Shown here piece after piece: positions 47,801 to 57,739 of a stretch of 64,000 bases of DNA. The first letter of the stretch is position 1. Every line of letters starts with the position of its first letter. Source of the stretch: Actinernus sp. WN-2022 (taxonomy: Eukaryota; Cnidaria; Anthozoa; Actiniaria; Actinernidae); NCBI GenBank assembly GCA_030867875.1, contig JAOWCC010000019.1, positions 76,164,861 through 76,228,860 on the forward strand, written 5' to 3'. The position numbers and the translations under genes are program-made. The notes under the pieces were generated by a model. It was given only the letters and a program-made list of their open reading frames with translations, was not told the origin of the DNA and did no database searches.

Positions 47801-50800
47801 GATCTTGTCAAGATCTTGCCAAGGTTTCAGCAGAATCTTGCCATGATCTTGGTAAGATTTTAGCAAGATCTTGTATTAAGATTCTTGCCAAGATCTTGGC
47901 AAGATCTTATCTTAAGATTCTTGATAAATCTTGCCAAGACCTTGCCAATATCTTGCGAAGACCTTGCCAAGGTCTTGACAAGATTAATCAAGATCTTACC
48001 AAGATCTTTGCAAGAATATTAATATAAGATAAATTCTTGTCAAGATATTTGCAAGATTTTGAAAGATTTGTGCAAGGTTTATCAATTGGAATCTTAAAAT
48101 ATTATCCATGAAACATTTCTTAACAAATAGTACTTAACAATAGAAAATAAAGTGTTTAGTCCTAACTACTTTGCACTATTTAGTACACACAGAGTTTATA
48201 CGTAGACTTGAATAATTTACTAAGATCATGGACTCACATAAATTCTAAACACTTTATTGGAAAACATTACAGGGAATAAAGATTGTTTTCATGAGAAATT
48301 TTAAAACTTAATATGTGTAATTTATTATTGTAAGCTTGTTTTCATAATGTATGACAGTATGTGCTGTGTTTAAATATACGAACCCGAGTTATTGAGGCTA
48401 CAGGAAAAAGCTCAAAATCACGACATTCTCCTGGTTATTTTGACTATTACTCACCAATTTTACCTTCCCAAGTGTTTAATGAAGCAAAGCATTTGGCAAA
48501 CCCTTTGAAAATGTGTGTTTTTGTTACGAAATTCGAACAGAACTAACTTTACCCTTGCTAAACTCTCCGCCATGTTTCCACTTTAACCGAGTGAAGACTA
48601 GAACCAAGTTGATCCATATTTCGTAATAGCTTGCACCTGATTGGCTGAAGGAGTTGTAAGGCCTCCAGGGATTGGCTGAAGATTCAAATTAGGCCAAGAT
48701 GAGGTGAGACTTGTTCGTTTCACAGTCTCTGCAGTCTCACGAAAGAGAAGGTTATAATAACTGCTGCCAACTGCGAGGTAATATCATGATGGCATATCAG
48801 TTCTAGATGAGATGAAAACCTGGTGAAATCTGTGCAAAAGGTGGGCAGAATTTTCTACTTTAAGTATAATTCATTACATGTAAATGAAACTGAAAGTTCT
48901 GTCATCTGTGAGACTGACAGTTATGCATACAGGAAAAACAATAACTGAAAAAGTTTAAGGTTTTTCTGGTAGTTAAGTTAGCTAATATATGTCATTATTG
49001 TGCACTTTTAAGTATGTTCTCGAACATATTTCAAGAAACTCGTTAAATTGTATGAAAATGTGGTAAAAAGCTTGATCTCTAACATGTATTTACATGTAAT
49101 TAGGTCCCCATGTTACGATTTACGGTTTCGTTCCGGACCATGAGTGAACTCTCTTAATTATAAATTGAACTAGTTTAGTTGATGACTTGCAGTGAGGACT
49201 TCTCAATCTATAGAGTTTTAAGTGCATATTTTGGGCTATGAATTGAAGAATTAATGTGAACTCTGCTAGTATAGATCTAAGTATGGAGAACGTATTTGAA
49301 TTATTGTGTTCGTTGCATGCAAACATGTGCGTCAATCGTAGTGAGATGTCTCGTAATAGATTAGCTCATTTAACTTCAAAAATCTAAGCTTTGAAGACGA
49401 CCATCGATCAATGTGTTTAAATCAGCGATCAAGGCATTGAGTAACAATTCATACTTTAAAAAACCCACGCCAATTTATTGGTGAATTTATTGAGTAAGAT
49501 TTTGAAGCACAAGGAATTCCTGTTGTAATTAATTTCCGGTTGTCACGCCGGATTCGTCACGCCACACTGGACATGTAAAATCCTTTATCTAGTGAACTTG
49601 TAATTCTAATTTTATTGATTATATTTTCTAGGCCTTCTAGTTGCAGATCGGAAGCTTTTCAAATCTGGACTCTCAAAGAAAGCTCACACTGGAAAAGTCA
49701 ACTATATACCAGTTAGCTAGTGAGTGAAATCACAATCAGTCTGGATATTCTCTGTAGACTGTACTTTAGAAGTTTAATAATTAAACTAAAAGTTAGAATG
49801 GTAAGGAACATGCATTGACTCATTATTGATATCTGTTGTTTATTGCCAGTCCCTAAGCTATATTTTTACCTTTATAAAGTGGTAAGCTGTAGTGCTAAGT
49901 GTGCACGCCCTACGAGGGAAAGAGAAAAAATCTCTGACCCAAGTGGGACTCGAACCGAACGACCTCCAGGTTACATGTCTGGCGCTCTACCAACTGAGCT
50001 ATCAAGTCAGATATTTTTACCTTTAACCTTTACTACTTTTTCCACATATATTCTGTACTGCAATGTGGGCATTTACATACATGTACACCTATTTCAAATG
50101 TCACAGACGAGCAACAAGCGACAAAGGATTGCCATCACAACTGGTGGCAGCTATGTGTGATGGAATACAGTGCAATTCGAAAATCCATTCAAAGGAAACC
50201 ATTTATATTCTTCTTAAATCCATCGACTCCAAAAACAAACAAATTCACCAGACTTTTAACAACAACCATAATCCATTTCGGTCCGGGTATGTAGCTCATC
50301 CCTTGTTGTTTGTCGCTTAATTGTATGGGATAACCTTTTTTGAAACAGGTGTACATGTATAAGAGTAATATAGCATACGTGTCAGAGCTGGGCTTGAAAT
50401 TGCAACTGATATGGTTGCAAATGCGACCAAAATACTGTTTTTTGCAACTAAAATATATTCAGCAGTCGCAATCGCAGTCAACCTTTTTTGCTGGTTATAA
50501 CAAAACTAAATTGTGACAAATTTCCAGTACATATAGCTATACTCGAAAATTGCAACAAGTACTTTATTTTAATTTCAAGCCCTGCATGCAGTCACAGCTG
50601 AATTACATTTATTTTTAAGTGCATTTGGAAAATCAAGATGCAGATTGGTTGAGGAGTGGTGATTATATAGGCTGTGCACACTATTTATAATACCATAACT
50701 AATAGCAAAATATCATTGGACTACATACATGTGTGTAATTTAAGTAAAGTTACATGTACATGCCTGACTCTGTAATTCCACAGAGAAATTGCACTCAAGT

Positions 50801-53639
50801 AACCTAATGTATCACCCTTTGTGCTAAGGACAATATCAGTTTTATCATGTAATTATAAGAATACAACGATAACTACCGGTAGTCAGATTCAAACCCTCAC
50901 AGTAGCATATTGTTACAGTAAATCCCTGCTCAGTTAGTCCTTCATCAGTTCATGTACTCGACCCTGACTGAATCTTTCACTCGAACAGCCTCAGCAGAAG
51001 CAAAACTTACTTTAGGGATCTCCATAATTTCCATCAGTTCTATGTCTACATTGCAGAGGGAGATGGCTTTTAGTCCCATTTATTTAGTTTCAATTAACTG
51101 ATATCCTTCACAATGCTTTGCAAATAGGAAAATGACAACTGCTGAAGCACTTGTCCTGTCTGACTCGATTTCCACGGCAAAAAGACTTTTACCTGTTGGT
51201 AAAACTGCCAAAACATTGCCTAGAAAGTACAAATGTAGACTATTCACTGCCTGCTTTGTTCTTCTAAATACTTTCCTGAATTAATGCTCAACCACTCTGT
51301 CACTACTCTCTTGTCACCGCCATTTCAGTCAGTTTGCAGGAGGAATGTGTCACATTTCGTGACACAAGACAACTAATTGACCAATCAGTATTTCCCATTC
51401 AGAATCTGAAATGTACATGTATAAGGAATGGCTGCATGCCCTCATTCTCCTCTCTCGTGCCAGTCTTCTTATTCCATTTTCATGTGGCCAAATTATTTTA
51501 TCACTTCCTTTAATTGCATTGAAATAACAACGAGGGCCTGTTTTGCAGGCTACAAAAATACCATAAGAATATTGTTCTTATAATAACATAGCGTGTCATT
51601 ATTTTGTAAGATGGGACAGTTATGAAATCCCTTATGTGAGAACCACATGAGCGTTGAGCTGTAATAATATTGACAGTTTGTTAATAAAACATGAAGAGTG
51701 AATGCAATGGTTGTTGTTTATGTACAACAAAAAAGACAAAATATCAAGAAGGGGTCCATGCAAGAACAGAGTATTAAGTGACATCTGATCAATGAAAGAA
51801 TTTGGAACTGTAATATCCTCCATGATCTTGCCAAGATCTTACAGGATCCTGTAATATTCTCCATAATCTTGCCAAGATTTGGGTTATCTTGCCAAGATCT
51901 TGGATAATCTTGCCAAGATCTTGGATGATCTTGCCAAGATCTTGGATAATCTTGCCAAGATCTTGGATAATCTTGCCAAGATCTTGGATGATCTTGCCAA
52001 GATCTTGGATGATCTTGCCAAGATCTTGGCAAGATTATCCAAGATCTTGGCAAGATTATCCAAGATCTTGGCAAGATTATCCAAGATCTTGGCAAGATTA
52101 TCCAAGATCTTGGCAAGATTATCCAAGATCTTGGCAAGATCATCCAAGATCTTGGCAAGATCATCCAAGATCTTGGCAAGATCATCCAAGATCTTGGCAA
52201 GATCATCCAAGATCTTGGCAAGATCATCCAAGATCTTGGCAAGATCATCCAAGATCTTGGCAAGATCATCCAAGATCTTGGCAAGATCATCCAAGATCTT
52301 GGCAAGTTCTTGCAGGATAGTGTTAAATATCCTCCATGATCTTGGATTATCTTGCCAAGATCATGACAAGATCTTACAGGATCCTGTAATATTGTCCAAG
52401 ATCTTGCCAAGATCCAGCAAGATCTTGCCAAGATCCGGCAAGATCTTGACAAGATCCGGCAAGATCTTGCGCAAGATCCTGCAGGATCCTGCAAGATCTT
52501 GTGCAAGATCTTGCAAGTTTTTAGAGAAGATCTTGGCAGGATCTTGGCAGGATCTTGGCAGGATCATGGCAAGATCTTGGCAAGATCATGCCAAGTTCTT
52601 GGCAAGATCTTGACAAGATCCTCAACCTGTCTCTTGAACTCTTGTATATGTGAAAAACAATCTGAATTCAGCCCGACAGTTGACCAACACTTCACCAATA
52701 GTCGACTGACAGTTGGTCATTTAACAGCCATGTGTTGGCCGACACATGGAACATCAAGAACAAGGTCCAAACTGTTGACCGATGCGTGGCCGTTAAAAGG
52801 CCAACTATCGGTCGACTAACGGGTGACCGTCGGCCAACTCAAGGTCAACAGTCGACCAACTAACCGCGTAGCCATGTACATGTAGCCTTCTAGCCATGTA
52901 GTCATCTCTACACTATACAATTGCATGTATATGTAGCCATGCAGTAGCTACGACTCCCAAGTTTTAGTGGCTGGGTATTGTAAAGTTGTTCCGAAATCTG
53001 ATATTGGGTATGATTATATTCCTGGTTATATGTTTTACTTTTTTAGGACCTTCATTCAACCATGCATCTACTGGTATAATGACCCCCACCCATGGCATAC
53101 ACAGGGCATTTGACTGAAGTTTCTGTCCCGGGGGTGAGTACCCCACAAATGCCCGGTTTAATTTTGGGAGGGGCTGGGTGGGCAGGTTTGAAACTGATAG
53201 AGACTTAAAAACAGCTACATGTAGACCACATAGCAGCAGTGCATGGTGTACTACTTGTCTTTCGAATGAGATCAGATTCAGTGCCTCTAGCGGCGACCAT
53301 TATAGCTTTTGGATTTCCCTGACAACACATTTTACTGCAAAATTATTAGAGACTTAATTGATTAGTCGGTGGCAGAGCATTTACATTGAATATTTGATCA
53401 CATATGTAGCATTTCAATACCTTCTGGTGGTCTAGTTCCCTCTCTAATAGATCACATCTCTTATCCTTAGCTTCAAACAGTTCTAGTTGAGCCACATGAG
53501 CCTTTAAATGCTCGTTTTCTGCGTGTAATTCCTGCATATGTAGTAGTGTTTTTATGTGTTTCCCTGTCAAACGAACATCTTGTTCCACGCGTTCTTCGAA
53601 AGACATGCCGCTCGATTTTTTATCCGGTGATGTTTTCAT
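38819..53639 (-). CDS. Uncharacterised coiled-coil protein, 384 residues (5 exons, complete)
   Basis: Minus-strand CDS: 53421-53639, 43054-43188, 42315-42377, 41211-41300, 38819-39466. Every junction is GT/AG in phase 0, giving 384 residues plus TGA. Exon 1 starts MKTSPDKKSSGMSFEERVEQ. All later exons are heptad-rich with many E, K, L and Q, for example KLEEENNWAIEKNK, LVEQIEQLQKETKTLKEQ and ENENSQLQEEIQTKDK. Near the C-terminus a less helical segment reads PPEPRQTFSDFVRLKRDFTT and is followed by KKRGSKPNILP and a Ser-rich end. No signal peptide or membrane helix is visible, so a cytoplasmic scaffold is plausible. I do not recognise the family. Intron 1 (about 10 kb) contains the palindromic arrays and LINE remnants. 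A missed microexon in intron 1 is possible but would have to keep phase 0. Confidence 0.8.
39788..39970. mobile_element. Near-perfect palindrome (hairpin MITE), arms about 80 bp
   Basis: ATAGCCCACTTCCGCGATAT at the left pairs with ATATCACGGAAGTGGGCTAT at the right. Pairing continues through CTTTACTTGTCAC, AAAGGTTTCAATACGAGGCT and GTGCTAAATT with their complements around a loop near 39878. The decayed copy at 10713-10812 is the same family. Confidence 0.85.
39971..40700. other. Intron 4 of the coiled-coil gene, no gene seen
   Basis: Contains a fragment of the 18869-19297 MITE arm at about 40364-40425 (AGTGTTGCGTCTGAGTTA). No other feature is recognised. Confidence 0.45.
40701..41067 (-). mobile_element. 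tRNA-derived SINE, same family as 58446-58815
   Basis: On the minus strand a B box GGGTTCGAATCCC (about 41017-41029) is followed by GGCCGCGTCCTTGGGCAGGA, AGCCGTTGGCCTTGTCTCCT, TGTCACCCGGTACAGCAGCC and an ATTATTATT tail. The A-box end is decayed. The copy at 58446-58815 is in the opposite orientation. Confidence 0.75.
43500..44760 (+). mobile_element. CR1/L2-like LINE relic
   Basis: The plus strand encodes LNVTSGVPQGSVIAPLLF and then AMFADDSTCYCSS, with the FADD catalytic motif at about 43800. Further on are ISKANRMLGFLLRNCSSMTT and IRSHLSYGSELWALQSSSRD, followed by YKDRLKKINLLPLYFTGLKL. The terminal part reads NGLRPSIRTCTVRT. Frameshifts separate the pieces. It lies in intron 1 of the coiled-coil gene, antisense. 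Confidence 0.75.
44930..44952. repeat. Poly(C) tract, about 22 bp
   Basis: An uninterrupted run of C. Similar G runs occur at 36071-36083, 46447-46470, 55459-55480 and 56465-56489. Confidence 0.85.
45591..45900 (-). mobile_element. LINE ORF2 fragment
   Basis: The minus strand encodes WGKLQNTAARLICNIPRIDH and then YQLHWLPVKFRILFKLLL, FKALHGLSPIYI. This is the classic segment after the reverse transcriptase in CR1/L2/RTE-type elements. Only about 65 codons are clean. Confidence 0.7.
46690..46960. repeat. Repeat of GTTGG(T/C)CGAC-type words
   Basis: The words GTTGGTC, GTTGGCCG, GGTCGAC and complements recur about every 12-25 bp. About 75 bp (GGCCAACACCTCACCATTAG through CATGAGTTGGCCG) match 52678-52745 in direct orientation. 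Confidence 0.6.
47493..48090. repeat. Degenerate array of (C)CAAGATCTTGG-type palindromes
   Basis: Variants of AAGATCTTG occur roughly every 10-25 bp over 600 bp, mixed with GAATCTTAAGATAAGATCTT words. Both strands look alike because the core is self-complementary. ORFs across it are by-products. It is related to the regular array at 51818-52621. Confidence 0.8.
48091..51817. other. Segment between the two palindrome arrays, no gene seen
   Basis: Mostly AT-rich with ordinary composition. It contains the tRNA-like sequence at 49935-50009. The possible donor-bearing block at about 51010-51050 fails the phase test. No transposase or other protein is recognised in any frame. Confidence 0.45.
49935..50009 (-). 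tRNA. tRNA-Thr-like sequence, probable pseudogene or SINE head
   Basis: The minus strand reads GATAGCTCAGTTGGTAGAGC (intact A box and D arm), an anticodon arm CCAGACATGTAACCTGG with TGT in the anticodon position, and B box GGTTCGAGTCC. The acceptor ends TGACTTG and TGGGTCA pair only with several G-T wobbles. The T stem is broken and position 33 is A instead of T. A working tRNA is therefore unlikely. Confidence 0.4.
51818..52621. repeat. Inverted tandem array of a 21-bp unit with a CCAAGATCTTGG core
   Basis: From 51889 there are six 21-bp units in one orientation. At the centre of TTGCCAAGATCTTGGCAA (52015-52032) the array flips, and about 13 units follow in the reverse orientation to about 52310. 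The flipped units fall into a block of five with GATTATCC and then eight with GATCATCC. The flanks (51818-51888 and 52320-52621) are looser variants with ACAGGATCCTGT and GATCCGGCAAGATC words. Several frames on both strands stay open because the unit is a multiple of three. Confidence 0.92.
52668..52866. repeat. Second GTTGG(T/C)CGAC-type repeat
   Basis: The words GTTGACC, GTTGGCCGAC, GGTCGACTAAC and complements are dense here. The part from GACCAACACTTCACCAATAG to CATGTGTTGGCCG matches the left copy at 46690-46960. It starts about 50 bp after the palindrome array. Confidence 0.6.
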
Positions 53640-54047
53640 AAAGGTATATTGTCATTAAGTTATTAGTTTATGCCATGGTGGGCCGAAATAATGTCGCTGT
53701 TGCTCTTTTCGAGTCTTGTTTTTTTACCAGGCGGTTAGGTCGGCAGGAATTAAAAGCAGTCCTCGTACCCAGTCTGACTCGGCAAATGGAACCCCACGGA
53801 GGCTAGTGATCATGAGTTCTAGAATGATTGAAGTGTCCATATATCATCGGATTAATTACGGTTTCTGGGATACTTCCCCCTTGTTTCACCCTAAATTTAA
53901 TAGTTAACATTAATTACACATGTTTGTCCAAATCATCAAAGTACTGCATTATCTTGTTGTTTATTTGTTTGTTTATTTATTACACTTCAATAACAATAAA
54001 CTCTGAAATAAATTAATAATAATTTATGAAAAGAAAGTCGATGCATG

Positions 54048-54132
54048 GGCATTAACCACCTAAATATTTATTTTAACTCGGATCAATGCATTGGCATTAA
54101 CCACCTAAATATTTATTTTAACTCGGATCAAT
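54048..54132. repeat. Tandem duplication, about 42 bp, two copies
   Basis: GGCATTAACCACCTAAATAT followed by TTATTTTAACTCGGATCAAT occurs twice in succession. Confidence 0.8.
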
Positions 54133-54403
54133 ATTTTTTTCCTACGCTATTAAGCGGGCTAAGTAGTGGTCTAAGTAACGACATCACAGCTGAAGCATGT
54201 CGACTATCAATAACAATCACTATTCTTTTGAATAAATTTTAATCTTAACATCAAAACAACCTTAATTGTAAGCAAAGACACTGAATTACCTAAACATATA
54301 TTCGACGGGAAGCCATTCAAGTCTCGATATCAACGCTAGAAGTGAGATTGGAGCTTGAATAAAACCAGGAAAAAGAAGTTCCGCATTTGATGTTCTCAAG
54401 AAA

Positions 54404-54586
54404 ATGCCTATTGTAGAAGCTGTAGTGGGAAGTGCTGTGATCGTCGTTCTTATCGTCGCCTCAGTCGGTGTCTGTATCTGTTTGATAAGATACACTTTCA
54501 AGAACAAAGACATGGACAGCGACGATTCCCAGCGATATCACATGGGACAGACGTTAGGGTTCTATCCATATCCTTTATACATGTAA
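54404..54586 (+). CDS. Candidate 60-residue single-pass membrane protein
   Basis: The ORF begins MPIVEAVVGSAVIVVLIVAS and continues VGVCICLIRY, one strong membrane helix of about 23 residues. A basic stop-transfer segment (RYTFKNK), an acidic stretch (DMDSDDS) and an aromatic end (GFYPYPLYM) follow. An in-frame TGA lies shortly upstream, so this ATG is the first usable one. An AATAAA is at about 54722-54727. The arrangement fits a small integral membrane protein with the C-terminus in the cytoplasm, or the last exon of a larger receptor. I do not recognise a family. The opposite-strand ORF over it is ignored. Confidence 0.4.
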   Translation: MPIVEAVVGSAVIVVLIVASVGVCICLIRYTFKNKDMDSDDSQRYHMGQTLGFYPYPLYM

Positions 54587-54589
54587 AGC

Positions 54590-55455
54590 CTGCTGGCCTG
54601 ATCCACGATTCCGAGGACCGCACTGATTGCTGAATAGCAGCCCCAACAGTTGGAATTAGAAAGGTGGAAAACACTGTTTAGCCGACAGAAACTACGATTG
54701 GCCAGGAACACTGACTGTGGAAATAAAAATAGGTACAATAGTCCGAGTTACAACATCTTGAAACACTAATCAATTAAAAAGTACTTGGTAGGGAATGGTT
54801 GTATTAAGAACATAGGAAAACGTTGACTCATGCTTAACTGAACGACATTTACGATAACAAAACGTCATTACTGATACCGCGACTTCTAATGCATAATGCT
54901 GCAGCGATGGGGTTAAACAAGGATTTTAATAGTTAGGAGAACGTTGTTTAATATGTACCATTAATAACTTGTTATTTCTTTTAGCCATTGATACTTGTTT
55001 TAGTGCTAATTTTCAACTAAGCAGAAGGTTCAATTTATTCACCATTAAGAACTGGCCACTTCAATAGATCACGTGCGCTTACGTCACAAACAAATTTGCC
55101 TCAAGAAAGAACTGACATTAGTAAAATATTTGAAATGTTGTGTATAGAGCAGGTAAACACATAGAAATGCACGAAATTGTGTAGTAATAGCGTACTTTGT
55201 AACCGAGCTGTCGGACAAGTAATATTCGAACAATTTAGTGTAATTAGTATGGAGCAGCCATGTTGGTCTACAGCTTTGGTACACCAAGATGGCGGCCGAA
55301 AATCTAACGCTCTACAAATAAAGCAGTTTTCCCCATCAATATGATTAGCGTTCACTTCAAAACACTTTCGATATCACTTTTAAAGGTTAATCAAGTCTGA
55401 ACATTTTAAATTGCCGAAATATATGGATTTTCGTGACATTTAGGAAACACTCTAA
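54590..55455. other. Intergenic, with a short hairpin at 55257-55299
   Basis: No gene recognised. GCCATGTTGGTCTAC and GTACACCAAGATGGCGGC form an imperfect hairpin like that at 34663-34745. Confidence 0.45.
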
Positions 55456-55458
55456 CCC

Positions 55459-56100
55459 GGGGGGGGGGGGGGGGGGGGGGTACTCCCATATATAGGCTAT
55501 ACGGATACGTGCCGCTCAACAGGGTATATAAATAATTGTTTTGGTCTGGAACAGGGCATCAAAATCACTGTTTTGGTCTGGAACAGGGCATCAAAATCAC
55601 TGTTTTGGTCTGGAACAGGGCATCAAAATCACTGTTTTGGTCTGGAACAGGGCATCAAAATCACTGTTTTGGTCTGGAACAGGGCATCAAAATCACTGTT
55701 TTGGTCTGGAACAGGGCATCAAAATCACTGTTTTGGTCTGGAACAGGGCATCAAAATCAGTTTTGGTCTGGAACAGGGCATCAAAATCACTGTTTTGGTC
55801 TGGAACAGGGCATCAAAATCACTGTTTTGGTCTGGAACAGGGCATCAAAATCACTGTTTTGGTCTGGAACAGGGCATCAAAATCACTGTTTTGGTCTGGA
55901 ACAGGGCATCAAAATCACTGTTTTGGTCTGGAACAGGGCATCAAAATCACTGTTTTGGTCTGGAACAGGGCATCAAAATCACTGTTTTGGTCTGGAACAG
56001 GGCATCAAAATCACTGTTTTGGTCTGGAACAGGGCATCAAAATCACTGTTTTGGTCTGGAACAGGGCATCAAAATCACTGTTTTGGTCTGGAACAGGGAA
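55459..56100. repeat. 32-bp minisatellite, about 18 copies, next to a G tract
   Basis: A G run (55459-55480) is followed by GTACTCCCATATATAGGC and a lead-in. Then come about 18 nearly identical 32-bp units, each with GGTCTGGAACAGGGCATC. One unit near 55760 is 29 bp. Because 32 is not a multiple of three, one unbroken reading passes through three frames (FWSGTGHQN, CFGLEQGIK, VLVWNRASK), so three ORFs of about 200 codons are artefacts. Confidence 0.92.
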
Positions 56101-57420
56101 GATGTCAGTATATACCAGCTGTGGAAAGTGGAAGCTAAGAGCATTATGTCTTTCCTATCATCTGTTTTTTGATTGACTGTCAATGTCATGTTGCAAATTA
56201 CTTATTTATGCATCAGCTAGACAGCGTTTAATATGCACTCATATGATATTAGCCCCACCTCCGATCCCACCTCGCCACCAGTGACATCAGCACGATAATT
56301 ACGAGCGGCGACTAACGCGTATTTTTACTAATCAAAGGGCTGGAAACGTTACCGGCACTCGAGACAAATCAATCACTTAATATTTAATCACTATTTTATA
56401 TTAATATGTCAATAATCCGGGGAGGATACAGGATTCTCTGAGGGAAGGGAGGGGAGGGGAGGGGAGGGGGGGGGGGGGGGGGGGGGGGGTTCGAAAGGGG
56501 GATTCGATCATGGCAACTTCTTTGTTTTTCTTTATTCAAGGGAGGGAGAGCAAGGGGTTCGACAGAGAAAGGGGGGTTCGATTTAGAAAAAGGGAGGATT
56601 CGGTCGAACTCCACCCCAGATAATATAACACGCCGAAACACGCAGTTACTAGTTAAAGACTATCTCGAGGCGGAGGCAAGAACACACAAAAAGAAAATAA
56701 AGAAGTATATATACATGAGTAAGCGTCACATAAGTAGATGTCGAGTCTCTCGACATTCCCATGGTGACATCAGCCTGTGTACAGTCGCTGCCCGCCCCAG
56801 GTCCACAGCCGGCGCTAGCGTTGTAGTAAAACATTGCCACTGATTCGTTACTGGTGAGGAGGTGTTGCAAGAGACTTTCGTGAGGCTGACGTCAATCATC
56901 GCATCGAGTTGCTCGAGCAAGGCCGCATGGCTTTTTTCGGCCCGCTCACGACAAACACATACGGCCCCAATCACACTACGACTTTGGTAAATAACTTTTC
57001 AAGGAAAGCGAGCGCCCACCGTACGGGTCATATGATAAACTAAATTAATAAAGGCTATCGTTGTTAAAATGATGTTCCATTCGATCCCTTTAGCCACTGC
57101 TAACTAGTTTCAGTTTCAGCTGCGTTTCTCTGAATTTACCATGAACTGGTTGTCTTCCTCGTAAGCTAGCAGTTTCGCCCAAACTCTCGTTGACTAGAGG
57201 AAAATAAGAGCCAGTTAACGTTGTCTTACTTGTGCAAAAATCTTTTGAAATTGCATGTTTCAACTGGTGTCTTAACTCAGTAAGCAGCGAAGTGAGTCAA
57301 GTTAACCCGAAGCAGAAAACGCAATGCCTAAAATTTCAGAAGATGTTATCTCCAGTTAAGAAAAAAAAGAAATGACATCATATTAATCTGAATTCTGGTG
57401 GTTCCCGCCGAAGAACCGGA
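56101..57420. other. Intergenic region upstream of the cysteine-rich gene
   Basis: Contains G-rich low complexity at 56440-56490. A GC-richer block at 56640-56980 has overlapping minus-strand ORFs, but no family match was recognised. It could be a promoter or an unannotated minus-strand exon. Confidence 0.35.
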
Positions 57421-57613
57421 AGGAAGAAGGCTTGTTATCAACCAAAACCAGGAGACTTTTGCAACAATGTGCATGGACAGCTCGCTGGTAAGTAAAATGA
57501 AGAAACGAAGGTTACTCAGTGGACATTCGGATCAAAGTATTATCCCAACACTAAGGAACTAAAAGTTATAAGAAGAGATGAAGAAAGTGAGAATGTCATT
57601 AACGAGAGTAGGA
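57421..57613 (+). other. Putative 5' UTR exons of the cysteine-rich gene
   Basis: Two good splice donors lie upstream of the coding exon: GCTG followed by GTAAGT (exon end 57487) and GGAG followed by GTAAGC (exon end about 57613). Both point right and neither adds a long reading frame. They are candidate alternative first exons. The evidence is splice signals only. Confidence 0.35.
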
Positions 57614-57739
57614 GGTAAGCGATTTTTCCAATCCCAACGTTGAATTTCTAGCTGGCTTTAGAATTTACCGATTCAAATAACGTTGAATTTGAACAGATTT
57701 GTATTGAATTCAGGGTCAAGAGAAACATGCTTCACACTG

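Noticed and set aside
50990..51060. Possible extra minus-strand exon of the coiled-coil gene (donor CCTAAA/GTAAGT)
   Set aside because: From the nearest acceptor the piece is 35 nt, which would break the phase-0 pattern of the flanking exons, and the frame contains a stop.
51718..52613. Overlapping ORFs of 136-262 codons on both strands through the palindrome array
   Set aside because: They arise because the 21-bp unit is a multiple of three without stops in several frames. The peptides are pure 7-residue repeats with no independent support.
55536..56176. Three ORFs of about 200 codons in the 32-bp repeat
   Set aside because: The same peptide cycle in three frames is a consequence of unit length; no start or splice context supports a gene.
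56649..56974. Minus-strand ORFs of 73 and 82 codons in a GC-richer block
   Set aside because: Overlapping frames, no domain, no clear splice sites on both sides. A promoter or CpG-rich segment is an equally good reading.
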